This document shows positions 54,868-64,000 of a stretch of 64,000 nucleotides of DNA, one piece after another (within the stretch, counting starts at the first letter, position 1; each line of letters starts with the position of its first letter). The DNA comes from Irpex lacteus. Its lineage: Eukaryota > Basidiomycota > Agaricomycetes > Polyporales > Irpicaceae. The DNA lies in contig MQVO02000020.1 of assembly GCA_001986395.2 (NCBI GenBank), positions 186,001 to 250,000 on the forward strand, given 5' to 3'. A program made the translations under genes and the position numbers. The notes under the pieces were generated by a model. The model saw nothing but the letters and a program-made list of their open reading frames with translations. It was not told the DNA's origin and made no database searches.

Positions 54868-57364
54868 TTATTGTTGTTCTTCGCTGGGGCACCGGCTAGC
54901 GATGAACGGTCCCTCGAGAGGTATGGCATGAGCGTTGACGGTATATGCCCGCCAGTTCCCAACAAAGTTCTGGTTGCCCACAAGATAACCACGGAAGATG
55001 ACGATGCCAAGTTCTGGCACAAATGTGGGCTTGCGAACGAGCGCGACGAGACCATCCCAACGGCGAACGCGACCGTAGAACCGATAATGCTGCCACGCCT
55101 GGCCATGGCTGTGAATGGTCTATCGAAGGGTCAACTTTCTTATTCCTACAGACCAGAGAACGTCACTTACCTCGCCAGTGATGATGATGTCCTGTATGCC
55201 GTTGCAAGTATTCTCGACGTACTCCTCCCAGTCCCCTTCTTCCTCCTCGTCCTCCTCATCGGCACTCTCCATCTCCGCGTCCAGGAATTCGTCGACATCT
55301 TGGCCTAGAGCCTGAGTGAATTGGATCCGCATTTCAGCACCGGGATCGACTCCCGATCCAGGACCGTCGGGTCTGGTCACTCCAGGTTGAGGCTCATGGA
55401 TGTCGTGATCGTGATCATGGGGATGGTGACGCAGCGACGGGCTCGGAAGCCTCTGCCTCTGGACACGCAAATGCGCAGGCCCAGCATGACTGTCGTCGGC
55501 GTCGCCATCCTCGCCATGATCATGCTCGTCCTCGTCGCTGTCGTCCTCGTCGTCCCGCTCCTCACTTGCGCGTTTGTGCGCTCGAACCCGCTCATGGAGC
55601 TCTGCTTCCTCCTGCTCCCGCTTGAAACGACATTGCGTACACGTCTCTTCGTTATGCGAGTTGCCCTTGCCCTCCCGATACCTCTCGTACCAAGACGATG
55701 ACCCACCGTACCTTGGATCGTCGACACGCACACCCTCAGAGGTCTCGCGAATCTGGAAATCGGTCGGGAACCATGCACTTGTAATACCGTCATCAAGAAC
55801 GTCAAGAGAAGAACCGCCAGGAGCGGTGGGGGTTTCCGGGTTAATACAATGATGTTCGCGCAGTCGAAAGGAGATGGGGACTGTCGTCATGGCAGGGATA
55901 TGGGGCACGAATGTGGTTGACGTTGCCATATTGAAGTACTGGCCCATGTCGGGGATCTATTCACAGACTCAGGCGTGAGAGAGAAAGTAGGCAAGGAAGC
56001 GACTCACTAGCATACGACCCATCCAGTCACCATTGAGCGAACCGTAAGTGTACACAACGCCCTTGAGATCGGGCACATGCCATGGATCGAAGCAGTAGCA
56101 CCACCTGTGCCAGTCGTTATCCCACCTCGCGCTCTTCGCCTTCAGCCCTTTCCTCCATACGCCATCGTCCTCGAGCTTTCCCTCTTCCTCATCCATCTTG
56201 CTTCTCCAGTCCCAGTCACCACGTTCCAGTACCCTCGCACCTTTGTGTTCGTTAAACTTGATGTAATCGGCTTGTGTCGGCATGGGAAGAAGATATCCTG
56301 CCGCTTCAGCAGCGGCGCGATCGACAGGTAGATTATTAGGGAACTCGAACGGCGTTGCCTCAGAGCGTGCAAAGTACAGAAGCTTCGCAGCTACAGTGAT
56401 CGGAGGCACCGAAATATCGAGGCGTACACTGTAATGCGGTAGGGACATGGCAAGACCCCCTGGACTGCGGTAAGGCGGAAACAAACCGTGGGGCGTTATG
56501 TGCGTGAAAGGGAGCTCCGCTCGGAGGCTACGTGGTAGCGGAAATTCGAAATGGTTGTCGGGTGCATGGAAGGAGGGGTAGCGAATTGGCAGGACAACAT
56601 ACGGGCGGACAAGCTCCATGAGCCGTCTGCGTGCTTCAGGTGTTTCGTCGCGCAGCGTATCTGAGTGAGATCGATAGCGGAAATGAATTGCGGATGAAGC
56701 CAGACATAGGAGTTGTTACCCAGCGGTAGACGAACAGAGCGTGAATCCGAAATGAAACAGTTAGCACGCGACAATCAGGTACTTCATGGCGGGAGAACGC
56801 ACCTTCGTCAGTCGTCAACCACATGAGCCATAGCGCGAGGGAGTTTGTGACGCTCTCCGCCGGCCACCCGTTGTAGTTGTCTCTGCCTTCCCAAAGCCTC
56901 TCTCTCACGAATCTGTCGGCGAACGTCTTGAGACCTGCCCACTCGAGCAGCTGAGCCTCGTTCTTTCCGTCGCTCTCCACCATCATAAGAAACGCAGCCC
57001 ACAAGAACCTAGGGGTGTGATTTGACATGATATCTCCGCGCCTTATGTGGGTGAGACATTGACAGTAGATTCTGAGTTGGTTCGCGAGATTAGCGGTGTA
57101 CGTTGCGCGTGCACCGAAGCGACGAAAGGCGGCTCGATAGTCAAACTTTGCACGAAAGATGCGAGCGTACAGATGTCGATTGTGAGGAAAGCCGAGGAAC
57201 GAGTGTACATGCTTGCAAGTAAGAAGTAACGAGACGAGATCGGTCGGGGGTCCGAGCGGGTTGACGACACTAACCTCGAGCCCGATGTTCTCGAGGACAG
57301 GCAACGGGAGCCGACAGAAGAGACTTGTCTGGTCTACGGGTTGTGAGTGCGGTGGGGTGTCCAT
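54868..57364 (-). CDS. F-box protein, basidiomycete family
   Basis: The start at 57364 leads into an F-box near residues 15-55: LFCRLPLPVLENIGLE, VSLLLTCKHVHSFLGF and RHLYARIFRAKFDYRAAFRR. The long middle carries ELVRPYVVLPIRYPSFHAPD and WCYCFDPWHVPDLKGVVYTY. A strongly acidic and His/Asp-rich linker (about residues 560-660) precedes CNGIQDIIITGE. A final exon reads HGQAWQHYRFYGRVRRWDGL and GNWRAYTVNAHAIPLEGPF, to a stop at 54868-54870. I recall this C-terminal phrase order from a conserved mushroom F-box family. F-box proteins bring substrates to SCF ubiquitin ligases; the target is unknown. About four introns are seen, one of about 130-150 bp near 56,650-56,790 that may itself hide a small exon. 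Confidence 0.83.
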
Positions 57365-60300
57365 GTCGGGCAGTATGTGGCGGGGGAGGGCGGGAGCGAT
57401 GTGGGGGAAGGTGTTTCTGGGATGGGTGCATGCCGGCTACTTATCGACTTTGTCGGCATTGACGCCGAGAAGGAAGGAGGTTAATAGTCGCGGAGAAGCG
57501 GAGAGGAATATGAGCAACCCGGATGTCTGCAATTGCAAGCAAAAAGGCAAGATGTAACCAACGGTAAGCAATCATCTCTGCGCTTTCTGACTGCTGCGAC
57601 AGCGCTGATGCGACAGCTCTAGCCGACGTTCACACTCTCGGGCCCCCGTGTTCTGTCCTGGAACGAGCACAACAGCGACAGAGGACGACCCAGCAGCACG
57701 CTCGCTCGCAGGCAGACCCACGACCCATTTTGGGCCACGAGTCACAGCGTCACACCCGCCATTGTCACGGTGATCGGCCTCATGTTCCATATATGGGGCG
57801 ACGGCGCACTCGGAGTCCATGCCTCGGGGTCCGGGCTGCCTTTCGCGAACGTCCGCAGAGAGGCTGCGATACTCCGCCAAGGTTGGGTGTGAGTGTACGT
57901 ACAGATGTCGCCGCAGATGCCACAGGAGATGACTGAGCTTCGCGGAAGAACCCAACTCTGACGAACAAACGTGCCACACACGACGCTGCCCACTAAACTC
58001 TGCTGCAACCTCCGTCCCTATCTTCGAGTTTCCTGCCGTAACAGCTTCATTTCGCGCCCTCAGCGTCTCAAACCACAACATTTCGCTAATCACTGCTCCC
58101 CCGTTCAATTCGTACGTGATCCTGTCTCGACGCCGCTGTCCTGGTCCGATGCTCTCGACATTCAAGTTCTCCTGTCGCCCACCCCCACTGCATCCGTCCT
58201 GCAGTCGGTGTTCAGTGACTTCAATCTTTCTTTTCTGCCAGTCCCACACATTTCCGTGTCTCGGCTGCAGTACATTGAGCGTCGCAACCGGCCATGTCGC
58301 GATAGGCCAGAGCCCGCAACCCGTGGCCGCTGCACCAGCCCAGTGACATCTGAAGACGATTCGGTGGCTTTATCGGAGGACGAATTGCGAGCCAGCAGGT
58401 CCTTCGTGCTCGCCCGCTGCCGAATTGCGAGTATTGCGCAGGAGCATCTCGCTTCCCTCATCGTGCTCACGGTGGCTGGCATGTTCCGCCGAAGGACCTC
58501 AATAATCAACGCATGTCGTCATTCAGTCAGGTGTGTTCACCTGTGGTCCTCTGCGTGCAGCCTTGCCAGTGCTCACAAGACCCGACGGCATCATCTTCCC
58601 AAGACGTACATGCCCGCAATGTGGTAACTTCTGGTTCTGGAGCCTGCCTAATATCGTACAGTGCAATCGGCGTGCTCCTTCCTTCTACCACCTACACTTC
58701 GTATCACAACAACTTTGGGGATCACACTCGTACACACACTCCTCGTCCGTCATGCGCAGCGGTTCTCGCGAGGACTAGGCCTCGCATACGCTGCCTATCG
58801 TTCGAATACCCTTTCATTTCCTATCTACCGGCGGAAAACAGACGAGGACGCTTCATGCCCCCTTTTCCAGTAACGGCATTCGACGGACGAACCCGAGCGA
58901 TGATCTTCCCATCATTCTCAGCTAAGTGGGAACCTTTCTGTTCTTCATGCCCTTTCAAGTTCCGCATGCTTCTGACCTTCAAGCATCCACTGGTCTCACA
59001 AACATTCTGCGGGTGAACCGTCCCTCTCCTCGTCTCATGTTCACCATCGCAAGAAGACAATTTGTATTTGCATTCCATCCCCCCGAAGCTTCTGCTGTAC
59101 GGGAAGCGATCGCAACAGCAAGCGTTGACACCTGACGCTTCCCGAACCGCGATACACTGTTTGCCGTCTACTCTTCAAGCCGCAACCACTCCCACCATCA
59201 TTGGTACGTGCATCCTCATAACCGAAGTCATGGTCGACTCAGTCCAGCCTTGTCCAAAGTAGCTTTTACCTGGACATGCAAATGCCGTAGTGTCTTTGTC
59301 GCTTTTCTGCTTGCCAAACAACTCCCATTCAGTCTTCTCACCCTTTGCCGTTCGTCATCAACATAGATGGGAGAGCGGACCCCAAGGCACGACTGACGGC
59401 GGTGCCATTAGCTCAGCCTTCCATTACGTCTATGTGTTCCTGCTGATCCTACTCTGGTGATTCAGACGCATTGCTTTCCGGTGATTATCATTGCTGGACC
59501 GGTCGCAGGCTACACCGAGTGGTACAACGTTGACGGGGTGAATTTGTGCCATTAAAGCCGTGTCGCGTAGCCTCGCAACCGGTACATCTATGCATTATGG
59601 TTTGTGGATGAGCACACTGAGATGTTGCTTCCTATGATAGTATATTGTCTTTTATAGGATCGTTTGCACGCTTGAGCGCACATGCATCCCGCGAGAGAGC
59701 GCGAATGTACGGTATACTGTTCCCAGGTGGAGTGGGCTCCCTATGCTCACCCTTCTGAAATTCTGCGCCGCGGCTTTAGTGTCGACCAAGGCAGTGCACT
59801 CGGTTGCCCCTTTGCTTTTCCCGACTTACACGGATTTTGACCAATGGAGGTATATCTACACGATTGGAGAAAGAGATCTCGGTCGTTCGGCTAAATGCTT
59901 AGCGTACGTAGTTCGTTGTATCGCCCCCTTCTATTTTCTCAGCGATTATCTCGGACTTTTGTAGGAACGACGCTTCGACGAGACGTTCATTGTACGAGCT
60001 TGCACAAGGGACATGTGTCCTGCGAAGATGTGTCCATTCACGCCTTTTGAAGGGCCTCGTGCACGCTCTCCGGGATCCTTGTTCCATGCTCGGTTCAAGA
60101 CTCAAAGGGTAGAATCATCCACGCAGAAACTATCCTCAGGTTTTGATACTCTTGGTTTGACAGCTGGGACCAAAATTTGCGGTCGCACCGCGCCGCAGTC
60201 TGCATTTTTTTCGTACCTACGTCCATCACGTCACAGAACGCCCGCGAAGTACAAAGGTAGATAATACTTGTCTGATTAAGCAAAAAGTGTCGTGATACTT

Positions 60301-61760
60301 ATGCAATTTAATCCTCCTTCGCGCTGGATACGACTACGCGTGAGTTTACCATAACCACCATCTATGCGTGTTGCTTTTGCTACGTCTGACTCTTGCACTC
60401 TTAGTCGGATACCGCGTGGCGGCTCACGTTTCGGTCACACTTATTATCGAGTACAAGCGTAATAAAACACGCTGTGTTGCTTCCTGCGCCCATCGAGCGC
60501 GCCGATTGCATGACGCAGCAGTGATTGTCCCTCACACTCAGCTGAGACCAGATGCTTACCCCAGATACGACGGTGCCTTCCACTCTATCAGATAGCACCA
60601 TGGCCTGGAATATGGCCGACTCAGTTTGCGCCGGTGTTCTAAATTTACTTGCTCTTCCGACGAAATCCTTTCGCGCTGAACGTCTTCTTTACTAGCATGG
60701 GTTTTAGTCGCCAGCTACGATGTAACTGAACGACCGTTCGAGACTCTCATCCTCAGCGTCGATTTTGCATGTATTCCAACATAGAACTGTCATCACGGAC
60801 TTGAACCAGCTCGCCGTTCCCGCCTTAACCATACGATACCAACCCGACCCACCACCATCCCCGACCGACGGGTAAGGCGCAGCGCCTGAGATTAGGGCTG
60901 TTGGCAATCCATCTGTCATACACTGGTAAGTATTTACGTTCGTTATTGAACTCCGAGGTTTGTTGATGACGATAACCGCATTATCCGAGTGTTCCTGGGC
61001 TTCGTGAAGTCGCGATGGCGACCTGGACTCCGATAAACGAAGATATAGTACAGCGTCCGTTTCGAAAACCGCTTTTTACACTTACTCCTTTTGGTTCGGT
61101 AAGTCTTTTTTGTACATAGTGCCAGATGCGATCTTAGTTTGAATGAATGGGTTCTAGTTGTGGCCCTCCGTACATGTCGCGATCGGACGCGTTGGGGTTT
61201 TGGGTGCCCCGGATGAAGCGGATTGGCACGTTTCTTGGATTAGATTGGACGCAAACTGTCGGGTGCCTCGGGACAAAGTACGTACAGATACATGCGTGCT
61301 TGGTTAGGTGTGTTCTTTCACTTCCGTTCTGCATCAACATAACTCAAATGCTGGAATTCCACTCAGCCCCCTTCATATAATCCTTTCCTATCAATTCTCA
61401 GCCGTGCCCGGACGGTTCCAACCGAGAATGCAAATGGACGCGGCACATCAAGCCATTGCTGTTCTAGTTTCCATTCACTCACGCAGTTGCTCCAGCCACA
61501 AGATATGAATCGTTGTCTGTAGAGAGGCAGCGGACATTAGAACAAGGTCGGTCCACCGTTAGTGAGTCCAGATGTCACATCTTTCATCGAGAGGTCGCAG
61601 TGCTGGTTGGGCCAAGGGAACACGACTACTAGTCGAATCATCTCAATCCGCGTAATGGTTTGCTAATCTACCTCGAGTTTAGGCAGTTTTCTGAGCCGAC
61701 CATAATACGTATGCGGCACTACAAATTTCCTGCGGAACCCGATGATTCTAGGACAAGAAG
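57365..61760. other. Gene-poor region with open frames but no recognised gene
   Basis: Between 57.5 and 59.1 kb, long frames are open on both strands over the same bases (57572-58249 minus, 57971-58627 and 58513-59016 plus). None has a known domain or matching splice chain. From 59.2 to 61.7 kb only short frames occur. The stretch could hold a fast-evolving gene, a long non-coding RNA or decayed mobile DNA. I cannot support any one of these. Confidence 0.4.
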
Positions 61761-62435
61761 TGAGTGACTTCCCGTAAGGATTTGGTCCAGGATTTGGGCA
61801 AGTTTAGGGCACGATCTCGATGAGAGCGTGACATTTTTCAAAGTCCGATGATGTGCCAAGACCACCGGAAGAAAGTTGGGTGGACCAAATGCTGGACTAA
61901 ACGACGAAGTTTGGGCGAGGGGGTCGTCCGCACGCCCAAACGCATTTCGCTGGACTAAACTGTGTGGCGCTGCATAAACGCTCAAACTCCTACCTCGTAT
62001 GGTATCTTGCATCAAGTCATCCATGCGGTCGATGCTTCGGATATCAAAACCTATGGCGTCGGCGTCTACCTCCGTGCTATTGTCTTTTCAAGTTTATAGA
62101 CGCATCTCAAGACATGAAAGCTCAGAATTTTGTATTAAAGTAGAAGATCCTATTGTAAATATGTGTGTTTGTTTTTAAAATATATGCATGCAAGACACCC
62201 AAGGTAGCATCGAATTACCGGTGAAATGCATGTAAGCGCTGGGTACGACCGGGAATCTCTCCTGATCTCTCGACGTCATGCACAACGACGTCGACGACCC
62301 AAACCCGACGGCCCATTTGCACGGGCGCCATCGTGTGGACTCAGGGTGCTGCGGGATCAATCCAGATTGTCACACCTGTTCAAACTCCGTCGTTTGGTCC
62401 ACACCTGGACCAAATCCTTACGGGAAGTCACTCAG
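61761..62435. repeat. Inverted-repeat element with 31-bp perfect arms
   Basis: TGAGTGACTTCCCGTAAGGA and the next 11 bases (61761-61791) recur exactly on the opposite strand at 62405-62435, 613 bp away. Inside, short motifs of the type TGGACCAAA/TGGACTAAA recur in both orientations (for example near 61880, 61895, 61950 and 62395). Terminal arms with repeated subterminal motifs resemble a non-autonomous DNA transposon (MITE) or a foldback element. No coding capacity for a transposase is seen, and I found no convincing target duplication at the arm ends. Confidence 0.6.
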
Positions 62436-63688
62436 TTATGACAGGACCCTTCATCTCTCAATTGGTACAACAGATGGGTTTGCCGCGTGGTGTAAAGCAT
62501 GCCCTTTGAGGATCACAGTGATTCGGACTTGATGCTCGCTAAGTATGTACCGTGCTTCTTATTAAAAAGAGGATGACTCGATGGTGATGTGTAGGGGAAC
62601 AGGCTAATGCCGTCTGGTGCTAGGTTTATGGTTATTTCTGGAAGGCTATGTGGAATACAGCCTCATCAACATTCCACGACCCGCACCTCTTGCCGGAGCA
62701 CTCGGTCGGTGCACGGCTACGCCTATTCAATAGCTGAGTCTCATCTCCTGAATGGATGAATGCCCTACAGTTACAGTTACGTCCTTGCTCTGTAGCAACA
62801 CAGGCAAATGCCTGGAAGTCAAGTGGAACACCGTTGCCGAGAACTTCTATTCTCCCCACGACGAGATCGAGAGAAGGTCACTGTGTCATATCATGAGGGC
62901 TCTATAAGGCTTGATTTTCCTTCCTATCCCCAGAAACTACGGGCTTTTACTAAGCGATAGGAGCTTTGGCTCTCGAGTTAGAGGCTGAATTACAATCAGG
63001 GCTTGTGGGTTATGTTAACAGCCATCTGTCAACGAAGGTGCGTCGGAGGCTCGTATATATGCTCCGCTCGTATCTAACACGTCTTTCCATTTCTTAGATC
63101 CGACTCACCTGGTACATGGATGACGGCAGCCCCCAGCAGCCTCCTCCTCCACTGCCTATGGGCTGTGCGTTTGTATATGAATGCGAGCGAGCGGGCGAGC
63201 GGCCTCTGACGGTCAGGTGCAGGATCGAGTCTTTTCTGCATTGCGTCATATTTCAGGCTTAGAGGTGCGGTAAGCCGGTTCAGTAATGCTACATCGGTCA
63301 TTTGAGGCGCGATATCATACTGTCGTCCACTCAGTACTCATCAATCAAACCCAATGACAGACCGTGTAGTATCAGGGATACCAATCTCTTTGCAAATGGT
63401 CAAGAGCCTTCTCCCACCGATAACTGGCGCGCTCGTGCTGACCGGTGGTCGACTGCAGGTCCAATACGTAGCTAATCTGATGGGTGGCAGACATTAGACA
63501 CAGCTACCTGGGAGCGGAAAGATGTAATTCAACGAACACTGATCGCATGAGTTATGCTTGTTATCTACAGCCGCGACGGTGAGTTCTCAATTAGGTAATA
63601 GTATACCTCTGCACGCAAAGCGCGCGACTCTGACCGAGTTATCTTCAAGTTATAGTTAAGGTTCACGCCGAAAGACTATCCCCAGCAT
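62436..63688. other. Intergenic, no gene called
   Basis: Frames at 62632-62859 and 63074-63301 (minus) lack recognisable content. A possible upstream exon beginning with the ATG at 63354 (plus) could splice towards the gene at the right edge, but the joins are not in phase in the readings I tried. Confidence 0.35.
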
Positions 63689-64000
63689 ATGATACTTGAT
63701 GAACGTGCCGGTGAGAGTATTCTGTAGTATTTCATACGCCGGCATCACAGCTGAAGTTTCACATTTAACCAGACATGCAATCTGGCCACCTCCACAAGTT
63801 TGAAAATGTTCGAGATTTGGGCGATACTCTGGTTAACACCGCTGAGTTGCCGCTGATTTATTATGTTCATGGAGGTACGTGCCACTTGCTGATTTGTATG
63901 TGGCCAATCCTCTTACACTTGAGACAGACGATACATATAATGATAGAACAAGGCAGCTTACTATCAAGTTGGGCGATAAGTTTGGAGGCCGATCAGTGCA
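63689..64000 (+). CDS. Unrecognised gene, cut by the window end
   Basis: Three exon pieces join in phase: up to 63710, 63773-63874 and 63928 to the window end. The joining introns are 62 and 53 bp with GTGAGA and GTACGT donors. The spliced chain reads MILDERADMQSGHLHKFENV, then DLGDTLVNTAELPLIYYVHG, then DDTYNDRTRQLTIKLGDKFG. The true start may be further upstream, because the phase stays open to about 63660. I do not recognise the family. The 3' part is missing, so function cannot be inferred. Confidence 0.45.

Noticed and set aside
57572..58627. Two overlapping frames of over 200 codons on opposite strands
   Set aside because: Both cover the same bases, neither has a recognisable domain or neighbouring exons, and the region is GC-rich, which lengthens chance frames.
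1..64000. CRISPR array or prokaryotic operons
   Set aside because: The window is intron-rich fungal DNA. No regularly spaced short repeats were seen.

Overview
The window is nuclear DNA of a filamentous basidiomycete, probably an Agaricomycete. Genes are dense, on both strands, and cut by many 45-90 bp GT-AG introns. Lineage markers include a fused spermidine synthase/saccharopine reductase gene, DUF6533 and DUF6593 proteins, a typical Agaricomycete seven-TM family, UstYa-like (DUF3328) proteins and basidiomycete-type F-box and Zn2Cys6 proteins. The gene models below come from reading splice sites by eye, so exon borders are inferences unless stated.

Layout. 1-2.9 kb: no convincing gene. 2.9-8.5 kb: accessory block with a single-pass membrane protein, a seven-TM protein and two divergent UstYa-family proteins. 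9.0-21.1 kb: mostly core genes, namely a GNAT acetyltransferase, SPE3-LYS9, TAF1, a PA28gamma-type proteasome activator and the ribosome-assembly factor RRB1. 22.0-31.5 kb: two tandem DUF6533 membrane-protein genes. The last exon of the first is interrupted by a Ty1/copia LTR retrotransposon (23,533-28,720) with 226-bp LTRs that look identical and an ATCCT target duplication. 31.9-40.6 kb: a TRA2-like splicing factor, COX6, an ankyrin protein of the YGL242C/SPAC105.02c type, histidyl-tRNA synthetase, a choline/ethanolamine phosphotransferase and a U6 snRNA. 40.9-57.4 kb: a Zn2Cys6 regulator, a chitin deacetylase, a DUF6593 protein, an amidohydrolase and an F-box protein. 57.4-63.7 kb: a gene-poor stretch holding a 31-bp inverted-repeat structure. 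An unrecognised gene runs off the right end.

The core genes serve separate housekeeping roles (transcription, splicing, translation, ribosome assembly, proteasome, respiration, phospholipid and lysine/polyamine synthesis). The parts most likely to hold something new are the UstYa/membrane-protein block, which has no visible precursor peptide, and the gene-poor right end. Structurally notable items are very small exons in two genes, a likely dual-start HisRS, and a recent-looking retroelement insertion that swaps the tail of its host gene for three new codons.
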